Shown here: one piece after another, positions 44,223-53,408 of the stretch
Layout: every line of letters begins with the position of its first letter
Position numbering within the stretch: the stretch's first letter is position 1
DNA from: Methylovirgula sp.
GTDB taxonomy: Bacteria > Pseudomonadota > Alphaproteobacteria > Rhizobiales > Beijerinckiaceae
Direction: 5' to 3'
Assembly (NCBI RefSeq): GCF_037200945.1
Contig: NZ_JBBCGP010000001.1
Coordinates: 186,001-250,000, forward strand
DNA: 64,000 bases
Position numbers and translations under genes: made by a program
The notes under the pieces: generated by a model
Database searches by the model: none
The model's input: only the letters and a program-made list of their open reading frames with translations
What the model was told of the DNA's origin: nothing

Positions 44223-44588
44223 TCAGGCCTGCGCCGGCAGCGCGGCCTTGACGGCTTCGACGATCGCCTTGAACGCCACCGGCTCGGTGATCGCAAGCTC
44301 CGACAGAACCTTCCGGTCCATCTCGATGCCAGCCAGCGACAGGCCGTTGATGAAGCGCGAATAGGTCAGGCCGAACTCACGCACCGCGGCGTTGAGGCGC
44401 TGAATCCACAAAGCGCGGAATTCGCGCTTGCGGACTTTGCGGTCGCGCGTCGCATATTGCATCGAGCGATCGACAGCGGCCTTGGCGGCGCGGATCGTAT
44501 TCTTACGGCGGCCATAGAAACCTTTGGCGGCCTTCAGGGTCTTCTTATGTTTGGCGTGCGAGGTGACGCCGCGTTTGACGCGAGCCAT
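44223..44588 (-). CDS. rplT: 50S ribosomal protein L20
   Basis: 121 residues, basic, with the L20 opening MARVKRGVTSHAKHKK, the central GFYGRRKNTIRAAK and the conserved WIQRLNAAVREFGLTYSRFI. It is needed early in 50S assembly. It is the last gene of the infC-rpmI-rplT group, which is spread out here by gaps of about 100-190 bases. Confidence 0.97.
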   Translation of the reverse strand: MARVKRGVTSHAKHKKTLKAAKGFYGRRKNTIRAAKAAVDRSMQYATRDRKVRKREFRALWIQRLNAAVREFGLTYSRFINGLSLAGIEMDRKVLSELAITEPVAFKAIVEAVKAALPAQA

Positions 44589-44645
44589 GAAACATCTCCG
44601 GAATTCACGAAATCAAGGATTATGACGACAGGCCGAATGTCTTCC

Positions 44646-44691
44646 GCACATCATCTTGTCCGAAAAGTCTGCAACTTTTCGAGATGATGCG
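44646..44691. repeat. Rhizobiales-type palindromic repeat after rpmI
   Basis: CATCATCTTG-TCCGAAAAG...CTTTTCGAGATGATGCG forms a long imperfect palindrome that begins next to the rpmI stop. The CGAAAAG/CTTTTCG core with GATGATG ends is the dispersed intergenic repeat seen throughout Rhizobiales genomes. It may attenuate transcription between rpmI and rplT. Confidence 0.6.
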
Positions 44692-44892
44692 TTAGGCGTT
44701 CGGCAGGAAGTACTTCTTCACGTTGTCGCCGTCGCTCTTGAACAGCACATTGGTGCCGCGCAGATTGCGGATCTGCTTGTTGGTGCGCTTGATCATGCCG
44801 TGGCGCTTGCCGCGATGGGCATAGACCACCTTGCCGGTGCCGGTCAGCTTGAAGCGCTTTTTGGCGCCGGACTTCGTCTTCAACTTGGGCAT
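44692..44892 (-). CDS. rpmI: 50S ribosomal protein L35
   Basis: 66 residues, with the typical MPKLKTKSGAKKRFK opening and AHRGKRHGMIKRTNKQIR. It lies between infC and rplT as in most bacteria. A palindromic repeat follows the stop. Confidence 0.97.
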   Translation of the reverse strand: MPKLKTKSGAKKRFKLTGTGKVVYAHRGKRHGMIKRTNKQIRNLRGTNVLFKSDGDNVKKYFLPNA

Positions 44893-45077
44893 TTGCTCGT
44901 CTCCATAGGCGATATGCGCCGAGCGCAGCCGCCAAATTATTGTTTGAGCAGGAAAATCCCGCTCCCGTTCGTTGCCGAACGAGCGAATGAACCGCCACGG
45001 CAGCCCTTATCAGCCGGGCGGTTCAGAGAAGCGGAGCTTATAAACGCAAAGCGGCGCGAATGGCAACCCGCAGGCGG

Positions 45078-45605
45078 CTATTTCGGCGCCAGGACCATCA
45101 CCATCTGGCGGCCTTCCATCGAGGGCTCGGCCTCGACCTTGGCGAAGGCCAGCGTCTCGCTGCGAACCCGCTCAAGCAGCCTGTAACCCAGTTCCTGATG
45201 CGCCATCTCGCGGCCGCGGAAGCGCAAAGTGACCTTTACCTTGTCGCCTTCCTCGAAGAAACGCATGACCGACTTCATCTTGACCCCGTAATCGTGGTCA
45301 TCAATGCCCGGACGCAGCTTGATCTCCTTGATCTCGACGATCTTCTGCTTCTTACGCGCCTCGGCGGCCTTCTTCTGTTCAAGAAAGCGGAATTTGCCGT
45401 AGTCGAGAATTTTGCAGACCGGCGGATTGGCCGTCGGCACGATCTCCACGAGATCCAATCCTGCGTCGTCGGCTAATTTCTGCGCCTCCAAAATCTCGAC
45501 GATCCCGCGGTTTTGACCTTCGGCATCGATAAGCTGGACTTCGCGGACGCGAATTTCACGGTTAATGCGGGGCCCGTCCTTCTGCGGGGCCTGGGTGCTC
45601 TTCAT
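45078..45605 (-). CDS. infC: Translation initiation factor IF-3
   Basis: 175 residues. The N-domain has INREIRVREVQLID and GLDLVEIVPTANPPVCKILDYGKF; the C-domain has VTLRFRGREMAHQELG. It keeps ribosomal subunits apart and checks the start codon. Unlike the enteric gene, which uses AUU for autoregulation, this one begins with ATG, although a nearby GTG or ATT cannot be excluded. Confidence 0.96.
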   Translation of the reverse strand: MKSTQAPQKDGPRINREIRVREVQLIDAEGQNRGIVEILEAQKLADDAGLDLVEIVPTANPPVCKILDYGKFRFLEQKKAAEARKKQKIVEIKEIKLRPGIDDHDYGVKMKSVMRFFEEGDKVKVTLRFRGREMAHQELGYRLLERVRSETLAFAKVEAEPSMEGRQMVMVLAPK

Positions 45606-45818
45606 TGGGCGGCGAATGGGGTCAGCTCCTCATGTTAATGATCGAACCCGGCGCTTGTGGCAAGAACCGCAGTTTTGCGGCGCCTCAACCATCACAAACG
45701 TACCGGGCCCAAGGTGAAAATCGGCGCAATAGGGCGCGAAGTCAATGCGGCGCGCGTAATAACAAGTAAAACGATGCCGCCGCGCTGCCCATGACACGGC
45801 AATTTGGCCACAGCCGAA

Positions 45819-47042
45819 TCAGGCTCCCGTCAATGCTGAATAGGCCGCCAGGGTTTCGGCCTGCATCCGTGTGATCGAAAATCGGGCAAGGCCCCGGGAC
45901 CGGGCACGCTGCGACAAGCCCTCTCGGGCGCTCGCCCCCAAGGTCAGAACATCGTAGAGGGCGGCGGCCAATGCGCGTGCATCGCCCGGCGGCACACACC
46001 AGCCGGTGCGAGCGGCCAGCTCGACGTCCGGTGGCGCCGCGATGATGTCGCCCAGCGCGCCGATATCCGAAACGACGACGGGCGTTCCCATCGCCTGCGC
46101 CTCCGCCGCAACCCGGCCCAAAGCCTCCGGCTCGGTGGACGGCACCGCGACCACCGCCGCGGCGAGCAGGGCCGCCGGCATGTCATCGCAATGGCCGGTG
46201 CGCACGACGAGGCTGCCGAGTCCCGCCTTGGCGATCGCCGCGTCGATCTCTTTGACATAGGCGCCGCGGCCTTGCTCCTCGCCCGCAAGGATGAATTTGA
46301 CCCCTATGAGCCCGGCCGCCGTGAGCAGTCGCGCCGCTTCGATGAGCACGAGATGTCCCTTGCGGGGCGAAAGCCGTGCCGGCAGCAGCACGATCCGTTC
46401 CTCGGTCGTGACGTTCCATGCACGCCGCAGGCTCAGCACGCGGCCCGAATCGACCATCGACGGATTGAACTGGTTAAGCGCGATGCCGGGCTCGACGATG
46501 CGGATTCGCGCCGCGGCGGCCGGATAAAGCTCGGCGATATGGCGGGCCGTGAACGCCGAATTGGCGATCACGATGTCGCCCTTTGCCATCACCGCATTGT
46601 AATTGCGTTTGAACGCACCGAGGCCAGACTCGACGCCCAGAAATGTCGTGACGAATGGCGTGCGGGTGCGCCGTGTCGCGCCATAGGCGACCCAGGCTGG
46701 GGCGCGCGAACGGGCATGGACGAGCGCGACGCCCTCGCGCCAGATGAGTTCCGCCAGTTTTCTCTGGTTGAGCGCCATTGCCAGCGGGTTTTTTGTCTGT
46801 GCCGGAAATGGCAGCCAGACGCCGCCCTTGGCTTGCAGCTCAGGGACGAGCCGGCCGCCCGCGCAGGCCACCGCCGCCCGCGCGCCGACACTCGCGAGCG
46901 CCTCGGCAATCTCGATCGTCGCGCTTCCACCGCCCCCCCTATCGAGGTGCGGCACGATTTGCAGAATCGTTCGGCCTGCCAGCGGATGCGGACCACGCCC
47001 CGACCACGCCGTATTCACGCGATCTGTCATCACGCTCGACAT
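45819..47042 (-). CDS. Glycosyltransferase family 4 protein
   Basis: About 407 residues of a GT-B retaining glycosyltransferase. The N-terminal domain starts at RTILQIVPHLDRGGGGSATIEIAEAL, and the C-terminal domain has the nucleotide-sugar region PARLSPRKGHLVLIEAA followed by PSTEPEALGRVAAEAQAMG with the E-x7-E element. It probably adds a sugar to a lipopolysaccharide or exopolysaccharide. ATG at 47042 follows GGAG; upstream in-frame sequence falls in a dispersed repeat and is unlikely to be coding. Confidence 0.87.
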   Translation of the reverse strand: MSSVMTDRVNTAWSGRGPHPLAGRTILQIVPHLDRGGGGSATIEIAEALASVGARAAVACAGGRLVPELQAKGGVWLPFPAQTKNPLAMALNQRKLAELIWREGVALVHARSRAPAWVAYGATRRTRTPFVTTFLGVESGLGAFKRNYNAVMAKGDIVIANSAFTARHIAELYPAAAARIRIVEPGIALNQFNPSMVDSGRVLSLRRAWNVTTEERIVLLPARLSPRKGHLVLIEAARLLTAAGLIGVKFILAGEEQGRGAYVKEIDAAIAKAGLGSLVVRTGHCDDMPAALLAAAVVAVPSTEPEALGRVAAEAQAMGTPVVVSDIGALGDIIAAPPDVELAARTGWCVPPGDARALAAALYDVLTLGASAREGLSQRARSRGLARFSITRMQAETLAAYSALTGA

Positions 47043-47086
47043 GGTCTCCGTCCTTGCGGAGTCCTTCCGGATGTTGCTCTTCCAGA

Positions 47087-47138
47087 CTGCATCGGATTTA
47101 TCCGAAAACCGCATCGCACTTTTCGGCCCGATGTTCTA
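47087..47138 (-). repeat. Dispersed Rhizobiales repeat, copy at 47.1 kb
   Basis: On the minus strand this reads TAGAACATCGGGCCGAAAAG at its start, then GGTTTTCGG and ATCCGATGC. It is closely similar over about 50 bases to 54226-54275. It lies in the gap between the divergent glycosyltransferase and alpha/beta-hydrolase genes. Confidence 0.65.
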
Positions 47139-47176
47139 AGCGGGCGATTCATGTCGCGAGGATAGAGGCAGAGGCG

Positions 47177-48016
47177 ATGCAGAACCAAACCGAGACCGAT
47201 GCCGCCGGGCTTCGTCCACAGGTCCTTGAGGTCGGCACCCCGTCAGCGCCGCGCCGAATCGCCTTTCTGCGCCGCGCGGGTGCCAATTCCGCCCTGCCCG
47301 GCCTCGTCTGGCTCGGCGGCTTCCTGTCGAACATGCGCGCAACCAAGGCGAGTTTCCTGGATGATTATGCCGCGAAGGCCAGGCGCGCCTATCTGCGCTT
47401 CGACTATTCCGGGCATGGCGAATCCGACGGCGAATTCGAGACCGGCACAATCGGCGCGTGGCTCGAAGAATCCCTAGCAATCATCCGCGCGGAAAGCGAT
47501 GGACCGCAAATCCTCGTCGGCTCCTCGATGGGCGGTTGGCTGGCGCTGCTCTGTGCACAGGCGCTGGCAGCGAGCGGCGATGCCAAGCGCCTCGCAGGCC
47601 TGGTGCTCATCGCGCCGGCAGCCGACATGACCGAACGCTTGATCTGGGATCATCTCCCGCCGGATTTGCGCGAGGAGATCGAAAAGAAAGGGCGCTGCTT
47701 CCTGCCGTCGTCTTATTCGGATTGGACCTATCCGATCACGCGCGAATTGATCGAGGAAGGCCGCAAGCATCTCGTTCTTGGCGGGACCATTCGCACCCAT
47801 TGCCCCGTGCACATTTTGCAAGGGATGAAGGATGTCGATGTCCCGTGGACCCATGCGTCGCTGCTGGTTGAACACCTCGCCGGCGATCCGGTGGTGCTGA
47901 CTTTGGTCAAGGATGCCGACCATCGTTTCTCACGCCCGTCCGACCTGACGCTGCTCGCGCAAGCAATCGATTCCGTCGCCGGAATTCCCCCGCAAGGAGA
48001 ATTGAAGCTCGAATAG
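47177..48016 (+). CDS. Alpha/beta hydrolase
   Basis: 279 residues of a cytoplasmic alpha/beta hydrolase. The nucleophile elbow is GSSMGGW, the acid is probably in KDVDVPW and the histidine in DADHRF. The HGESDGEFE loop after the second strand is common in esterase or peptidase-like members such as the BAAT/acyl hydrolase-like group. ATG at 47177 follows GAGG. The substrate is unknown. Confidence 0.85.
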   Translation: MQNQTETDAAGLRPQVLEVGTPSAPRRIAFLRRAGANSALPGLVWLGGFLSNMRATKASFLDDYAAKARRAYLRFDYSGHGESDGEFETGTIGAWLEESLAIIRAESDGPQILVGSSMGGWLALLCAQALAASGDAKRLAGLVLIAPAADMTERLIWDHLPPDLREEIEKKGRCFLPSSYSDWTYPITRELIEEGRKHLVLGGTIRTHCPVHILQGMKDVDVPWTHASLLVEHLAGDPVVLTLVKDADHRFSRPSDLTLLAQAIDSVAGIPPQGELKLE

Positions 48017-48019
48017 TAT

Positions 48020-48095
48020 CGTCATTGCGAGGCGCGAAAGCGGCGAAGCAATCCAGAAATTCAGGCTGGATTGCTTCGCTTCGCTCGCAATGACG
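48020..48095. repeat. Large palindromic repeat between convergent genes
   Basis: CGTCATTGCGAG at the left end pairs with CTCGCAATGACG at the right end, and inner arms GCGAAGCAATCCAG and CTGGATTGCTTCGC also pair. This is the common 'GTCATTGCGAG' palindrome of many proteobacterial genomes. It sits between the convergent alpha/beta-hydrolase and TonB-like genes and could terminate both. Confidence 0.7.
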
Positions 48096-48101
48096 TGGAA
48101 C

Positions 48102-49181
48102 TTATTTCGGCGGCGGAAAGGTGATGTCTGCGGCAAAGACTTTTTGCGCACCATTCGGCGGCTTCGGAAACGGCGCCGCGCGCTGCACGAGCGCGAGGCT
48201 TTCGACGTCAAGCGCCGCATCACCGCTCGATTTCAGCAACTTCTCGTTCTTTACGCTGCCGTCGTCGTTCAGTTCGAAATAGATCTGCGCCGTACCAAAG
48301 ACGCCGCGCCGTTTCGCGTCTTCGGGAAATTCCTTTTTCAATTCCAGCATCCCGAAGACGAGCGTCTGATAGCTCACAATGTCATCGCCATCGTCGGACG
48401 GCTGCGGCACGGCGACGGCGCGGGAATTATCCTGCATCAGGCCTTGCGGCTGCCCTTCGGGCGTTCCGACCGGACCTGTCGGTGCATGCGGTGGTTTAGC
48501 CGCGGGCGTGGTTGGTTGGGGAGGCGTCGCAGGTGGTGTCACGGGCACAGGTATGGGTGTCGGCGGTTTGGGCGCAGGTTGTGGCGGCGGCTTTGCGGCC
48601 TCTGGAGCCGGAGGTGGCGGCGGCTTCGGTGCAACTGGCTTCGGCGCCGGCGGTAGCTTTTGCGCGGCTGGGGGCGATGCCGGCTTAGGTTCCGGTGGCT
48701 TGGGGGCCAGCGGTTTGGGCGCAGATTCTGGAGGTTTAGCTGCTGGCGCTGGCGGTTTGGGGGCCGCAGGTTTTGCAGCCTCAGGTTTCGGGGCCTGGGG
48801 CTTGGATGGCGCGGCAGGTTTCGGCACGGGTTTGCCCGCTGGCCCCGGTTTGACCTCGACGGGGCCGCCAGGCGGCTTGGCTTTGCCTTTCGTCGCGCTG
48901 GATGCGTCTTTCGAAGGGTCGGTGACCAGTTCGACTGGGATTTCCTGTTGCGTGTTCGGCTTGAGCGGGGGGGCGTGTTCGGTCCAGATCAGCGCCGCAA
49001 GCACGGCGAGATGCAGGGCAAGACTGCCTGCCAGAAAAGCCGGAAAGCGCGCGCGATTTTGGGTGAGACGCAGCCCCACCGGCACGCCATCGGCCAGCCG
49101 GTGTCCGGCATCGAAACTTTCACCTTGCTGTCCAAACGAGATCAGCACGGGCTCGGATATGGCGCGCGAATTCTCGGCCAA
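48102..49181 (-). CDS. TonB/TolA-like protein with long proline-rich linker
   Basis: 359 residues. A cytoplasmic N-terminus of about 45 residues leads to one membrane anchor (about 48-67, FLAGSLALHLAVLAALIW), then a periplasmic linker of roughly 170 residues made mostly of Pro, Ala and Lys (repeated PKP and APKPP units), and a C-terminal TonB-like domain from about 260 (GTAQIYFELNDDGSVKNEKL). Such proteins pass proton-motive energy to the outer membrane or keep it attached. No exbBD or tolQR is adjacent, so the partner is unknown. Confidence 0.82.
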   Translation of the reverse strand: MAENSRAISEPVLISFGQQGESFDAGHRLADGVPVGLRLTQNRARFPAFLAGSLALHLAVLAALIWTEHAPPLKPNTQQEIPVELVTDPSKDASSATKGKAKPPGGPVEVKPGPAGKPVPKPAAPSKPQAPKPEAAKPAAPKPPAPAAKPPESAPKPLAPKPPEPKPASPPAAQKLPPAPKPVAPKPPPPPAPEAAKPPPQPAPKPPTPIPVPVTPPATPPQPTTPAAKPPHAPTGPVGTPEGQPQGLMQDNSRAVAVPQPSDDGDDIVSYQTLVFGMLELKKEFPEDAKRRGVFGTAQIYFELNDDGSVKNEKLLKSSGDAALDVESLALVQRAAPFPKPPNGAQKVFAADITFPPPK

Positions 49182-49261
49182 GCCCCAACTCTCGGATCAT
49201 ATTACCCGGTCAAGCCTAGCCCAAGAGCGTAGCCGGACAAAATCCCTTATCCGTACGCCGT

Positions 49262-50296
49262 TTAGCGCACGAAGCCGACGATGTCCTTGACCGCGGTGAT
49301 AACCGGCGCCGCAATCGCCCGCGCCCGCGCCGAGCCGTCGGCAAGAACGCCATCGATGAACGTTTCATCTTTGGAGAGGCGCGCCATTTCAGCACCGATC
49401 GGGGCGAGCTTGGCGACGAGCAGATCAACCAGCGCCGATTTGAACGTCGAGAAATTCGCGCCGCCAAAGGTCTGCAGCACCTGCCCCTTGGTCTCGTCGT
49501 TCACGGCGGCGAAAATGCCGACGAGATTGTCGAGCTCCGGGCGCCCGGCGAGACCGCCCGTTTCGCTCGGCAGCGCCTCGGGGTCGGTCTTGGCCTTGCG
49601 AACTTTCTGCGCGATCAGATCGGCATCGTCGTCGAGATTGATGCGCGAATAATCCGACGGATCGGACTTCGACATCTTCTTGGTGCCATCGCGCAGGCTC
49701 ATCACCCTGGTTGCCGGACCCTGGATCAGCGGCTCCGGCAGCGGAAAAAACGCGTCGTTATGCCCATGCGCGGCAATCGACTCGGCAAAATCGAGATTGA
49801 ACTTCTGCGCGATGTCGCGCGCCAGTTCCAAATGCTGTTTCTGGTCCTCGCCGACCGGAACATGCGTCGCCTGATAGGCGAGAATATCGGCCGCCATCAG
49901 CACCGGATAATCATAGAGCCCGACTGAGACGTTCTCGCGATCCTTGCCGGCCTTCTCCTTGAACTGGGTCATGCGGTTGAGCCAGCCGAGGCGGGCCACG
50001 CAATTCAAAATCCAGGCGAGTTCGGCATGCGCGGCGACCTGGCTCTGGTTGAAGACGATCTGCTGCTTGGCGTCGATGCCCGCGGCCAGATAGGCAGCCG
50101 TAACCTTGCGGATGCTGGCTTTCAGCTCAGCCGGGTCCTGCGGCAAGGTGATCGCGTGCAGATCGACCACGCAATAGAGGCATTGATGCGTTTTCTGCAG
50201 GGCGACGAATTTGGTGATCGCGCCGAGATAATTGCCGAGGTGCAAATTGCCGGTCGGCTGCACACCGGAGAAAACGCGTTCGGGGAAGTTTGCCAT
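49262..50296 (-). CDS. trpS: Tryptophanyl-tRNA synthetase
   Basis: 344 residues of a class I synthetase. The HIGH-type motif is in TGNLHLGNYLGA and the KMSKS loop in GTKKMSKSDPSD. The tryptophan-binding region includes YPVLMAADILAYQATHVPVGEDQ. It stands alone between the TonB-like gene and hslU. Confidence 0.96.
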   Translation of the reverse strand: MANFPERVFSGVQPTGNLHLGNYLGAITKFVALQKTHQCLYCVVDLHAITLPQDPAELKASIRKVTAAYLAAGIDAKQQIVFNQSQVAAHAELAWILNCVARLGWLNRMTQFKEKAGKDRENVSVGLYDYPVLMAADILAYQATHVPVGEDQKQHLELARDIAQKFNLDFAESIAAHGHNDAFFPLPEPLIQGPATRVMSLRDGTKKMSKSDPSDYSRINLDDDADLIAQKVRKAKTDPEALPSETGGLAGRPELDNLVGIFAAVNDETKGQVLQTFGGANFSTFKSALVDLLVAKLAPIGAEMARLSKDETFIDGVLADGSARARAIAAPVITAVKDIVGFVR

Positions 50297-50401
50297 GTTT
50301 CTTGGGGTCCGCGAGGGCCAGTCTGGTTCTTTGAGGCGCCGGTGATAGCGCCCCGCGCCCGGTAAAGCAAAGCCGGGATTTCGGCCTCGGAACCGAGGAT
50401 T

Positions 50402-51703
50402 TCAGAGAATAAAGCGGCTCAGATCGCTGTTGCGGGCGAGATCGCCGATGTTCTTCTCGACAAAATCCCCGTTGATCTCGATCCGCTCGCCGGAGCGGTC
50501 CGGCGCCGAATAACTGACTTCGTCGAGCACCCGCTCCATCACCGTTTGCAGCCGCCGGGCGCCGATATTCTCGACGCTCGAATTCACCTGCACGGCGATC
50601 TTGGCGATCGCATTGACGCCGTCCGGCGTGAAAACCAGCTCGACACCTTCCGTCTTCAGCAAAGCCTCATATTGCTTGATGAGGCTCACCTCGGTCTCAA
50701 CCAGGATGCGGCGGAAATCCTCCTCGTCGAGCGGCGAGAGTTCGACGCGGATCGGCAGGCGGCCCTGCAATTCCGGCAAAAGGTCCGAAGGCTTGGCGAT
50801 GTGGAACGCGCCCGAGGCGATGAAGAGCACATGATCGGTCTTGACCGCGCCGTGCTTGGTCGAAACGGTCGTGCCTTCGATCAGCGGCAGCAGATCGCGC
50901 TGCACACCCTCGCGCGACACATCGGCACCGCCGCGCCCTTCCCGCGCGCAAATCTTGTCGATCTCATCGAGGAAGACGATGCCGTTGTTCTCGACCTCGC
51001 GGATCGCGTCCTGGACGATCTGGTCCTGATCCATCATCTTGTCGCTCTCCTCGTTGATGAGCGGCTCAAAAGCATCGTTGACCAAAAGGCGGCGCGGCTT
51101 CGATGGTTTGCTTTTGCCGAAAATATCGCCGATCGAAATCGCGCCGATCGAGGCGCCCGGCATGTTCGGCAGTTCGAACATCGGCATATTGGACGACGGC
51201 TGCGAAAGTTCGAGTTCGACTTCCTTCTCGCCTAATTCGCCATCGCGCAATTTCTTGCGGAAGGAATCGCGCGTCGCTGGCGAAGCGTGTGCGCCCACGA
51301 GCGCGTCGAGCAGCCGCTCTTCCGCGGCGAGATGGGCACGCGCCTGCAGGGACTTGCGCTTGCCCTGTTTCACCTGTGCGATGGCGATTTCGAGCAGGTC
51401 GCGGATGATCTGCTCGACATCGCGGCCGACATAACCGACTTCAGTGAATTTCGTCGCCTCGACCTTGAGGAAAGGCGCATTGGCGAGCTTGGCCAGTCGG
51501 CGCGAGATTTCCGTCTTGCCGCAGCCGGTCGGCCCGATCATCAAAATGTTCTTAGGCATCACCTCGTCGCGCATCGTGCCTTCGAGATGCAGCCGCCGCC
51601 AGCGATTGCGCAGAGCAATCGCGACAGCACGCTTTGCCTGTTTCTGGCCGACGATGAAGCGGTCGAGTTCGGAAACGATTTCGCGGGGAGAAAAGTCGGT
51701 CAT
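50402..51703 (-). CDS. hslU: HslU, ATPase subunit of the HslUV protease
   Basis: 433 residues of an AAA+ unfoldase that feeds substrates to HslV. Walker A is GPTGCGKTEI (about 57-64), Walker B is GIVFLDEIDKI, and the closing C-terminal residues NSDLSRFIL match the conserved tail that inserts into HslV. ATG at 51703; the frame upstream is antisense-like filler. It overlaps the preceding membrane protein stop by four bases. Confidence 0.95.
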   Translation of the reverse strand: MTDFSPREIVSELDRFIVGQKQAKRAVAIALRNRWRRLHLEGTMRDEVMPKNILMIGPTGCGKTEISRRLAKLANAPFLKVEATKFTEVGYVGRDVEQIIRDLLEIAIAQVKQGKRKSLQARAHLAAEERLLDALVGAHASPATRDSFRKKLRDGELGEKEVELELSQPSSNMPMFELPNMPGASIGAISIGDIFGKSKPSKPRRLLVNDAFEPLINEESDKMMDQDQIVQDAIREVENNGIVFLDEIDKICAREGRGGADVSREGVQRDLLPLIEGTTVSTKHGAVKTDHVLFIASGAFHIAKPSDLLPELQGRLPIRVELSPLDEEDFRRILVETEVSLIKQYEALLKTEGVELVFTPDGVNAIAKIAVQVNSSVENIGARRLQTVMERVLDEVSYSAPDRSGERIEINGDFVEKNIGDLARNSDLSRFIL

Positions 51704-52845
51704 GTGAGCCGTGTGCATGGATGAGGGAGGCGCTGTGTCAGGGTCGAAGGGAGAAGCCGCAGGATCGCATTGCGCAGCGGCTGCCAGCCGGCGCTGAGCA
51801 GCAGGATGAAGAGGCCAAGGGCGAGCAGCGTCGCGCTTGTCAATCCGGCGATGCCGGCAAACCCGGTTTCGCGAAGCAGCGCGCTGAGCGCGATACCCGC
51901 ATAGGCGAGGCCGGAGACAAGCAAGGCGCGCCGGTCGATCACCAGCGAGATGATGCCGAAGACAAGGAAAATGCCAAGAACAATCAGTGACGTCTGCGTA
52001 TCCAGAACCGCACCCTGCCGGAACGCAGCGATCAGCGGATGAACGATCAGCGGCGCGGCGAGAAGATGCAGCCAAAAGGCGATATCCGTGCGCCGTGTCT
52101 GCCGGGTCGGGTCGGACATATCGAAATACATGGCGAGCGCGAAAACGCCGATCCCGCAAAGCAGCAGCAGACCATTATAGATATTCAATTCGAGCGCCGG
52201 ATCGATCCAATGGACCGACGCAACGAATGCGATGCAGAGCGCGGCTGCACCGGCGGCAATCGTGATCGGAACGCGGAACCGCCAATAATGAAGCGCCGCG
52301 AACGCCGCCGTCGCCAATCCGGCGATCAGCGCGGAGCGCGCGTCGATATTGGCCCAGCCCTCGAAATGTTCGAAGCGGCGGACGAGATAGGATCCGGCAT
52401 CGTCCGGCGTCACAAGCCCGAGAACGAATTTGAAGACGGCGACGGTAAAGAGCAGCAGCAGAACGATGCTCGGCAACGCCATGCGACGTCGCCGCGTGAA
52501 GAATTCCGCCAGCCCCCATGCGAGCACGGCGACAACGCCCCATTTCGCCGTGTCGCCGGCATAATGCGCTGTGATGTCCGCCGCCGCCCAACAGAACAGC
52601 GCGATACCGAGCGTCACGAATATATCCGCGAAGCTTGTGATGAAACGCAGGCTCTCGTCGTCCACGGCATTCGCGTCGGGGGCTGCAGCGGCCACTGATA
52701 CCGTTATTGGCGGAGGCATCGGCGGTGGCGGCGGCAGAGCGACGCGGGCGGCCTCGGCGCGGGCGAGCGTGCGCAATTCTTCCGCCTGCGCGGCGCTCAG
52801 CACGTCGCGTTGAACGGCAAGATCGAGCGCCGTCTCAGAGATCAC
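51700..52845 (-). CDS. Polytopic membrane protein of unknown function between hslV and hslU
   Basis: About 381 residues. A short N-terminal segment (ISETALDLAVQRDVLSAAQAEEL) and a proline-rich stretch lead to about 11-12 membrane helices. The layout resembles DUF2157-like membrane proteins, but I do not recognise it firmly. GTG at 52845 overlaps the hslV stop (GTGA) and the stop overlaps the hslU ATG, so all three genes are translationally coupled. A dedicated role near the protease is possible but not shown by the sequence. Confidence 0.75.
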   Translation of the reverse strand: MISETALDLAVQRDVLSAAQAEELRTLARAEAARVALPPPPPMPPPITVSVAAAAPDANAVDDESLRFITSFADIFVTLGIALFCWAAADITAHYAGDTAKWGVVAVLAWGLAEFFTRRRRMALPSIVLLLLFTVAVFKFVLGLVTPDDAGSYLVRRFEHFEGWANIDARSALIAGLATAAFAALHYWRFRVPITIAAGAAALCIAFVASVHWIDPALELNIYNGLLLLCGIGVFALAMYFDMSDPTRQTRRTDIAFWLHLLAAPLIVHPLIAAFRQGAVLDTQTSLIVLGIFLVFGIISLVIDRRALLVSGLAYAGIALSALLRETGFAGIAGLTSATLLALGLFILLLSAGWQPLRNAILRLLPSTLTQRLPHPCTRLT

Positions 52846-53408
52846 GGCAGGCTCTCGATGACGACATTCCGATTGGTATAGACGCAGATGTCGGCGGCAA
52901 TATCGAGCGCCCGGCGGGCAATCGTCTCTGCATCGGTCTCCGTCGAGAGCAGCGCGCGGCCGGCGGCAAGCGCATAATTGCCGCCCGAGCCAATGCCCAT
53001 GACGCTGCCGTCCAGCGTCGCCTCGGGCTCCAGCACGTCGCCATTGCCGGTCAGAACCAGACCCGCCGTCTTGTCGGCGACCAGCATCATGGCTTCGAGC
53101 CGGCGCAGATAACGGTCGGTCCGCCAATCCTTGGCCAGTTCGACGCAGGCGCGCACCAATTGGCCGGGATATTGTTCGAGCTTGGCCTCAAGCCGTTCGA
53201 ACAGGGTGAACGCGTCAGCCGTTGCGCCGGCGAAGCCGCCGATCACCTCGCCCTTGGCGAGGCGGCGGACCTTCTTGGCATTGCCCTTGATGATCGTCTG
53301 GCCGATCGTGACTTGCCCATCGCCGCCGATGACGGTCTGGCCGCCCTTGCGCACCATGATGATGGTCGTACCGTGCCAGGATTCATTGCGGGGAGATCGT
53401 TCGGACAT
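52842..53408 (-). CDS. hslV: HslV, peptidase subunit of the HslUV protease
   Basis: 188 residues, an N-terminal nucleophile hydrolase. The mature enzyme should start at Thr14 in HGTTIIMVRKGG after loss of the propeptide; Gly-Gly-Asp-Gly and GGFAGATADAFTLFE are conserved. It forms the double hexamer chamber capped by HslU. It is divergent from hisB, an arrangement common in Rhizobiales. Confidence 0.96.
   Translation of the reverse strand: MSERSPRNESWHGTTIIMVRKGGQTVIGGDGQVTIGQTIIKGNAKKVRRLAKGEVIGGFAGATADAFTLFERLEAKLEQYPGQLVRACVELAKDWRTDRYLRRLEAMMLVADKTAGLVLTGNGDVLEPEATLDGSVMGIGSGGNYALAAGRALLSTETDAETIARRALDIAADICVYTNRNVVIESLP

Noticed and set aside
45078..45605. Atypical AUU start of infC as in enteric bacteria
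   Set aside because: An ordinary ATG is present at the expected place.
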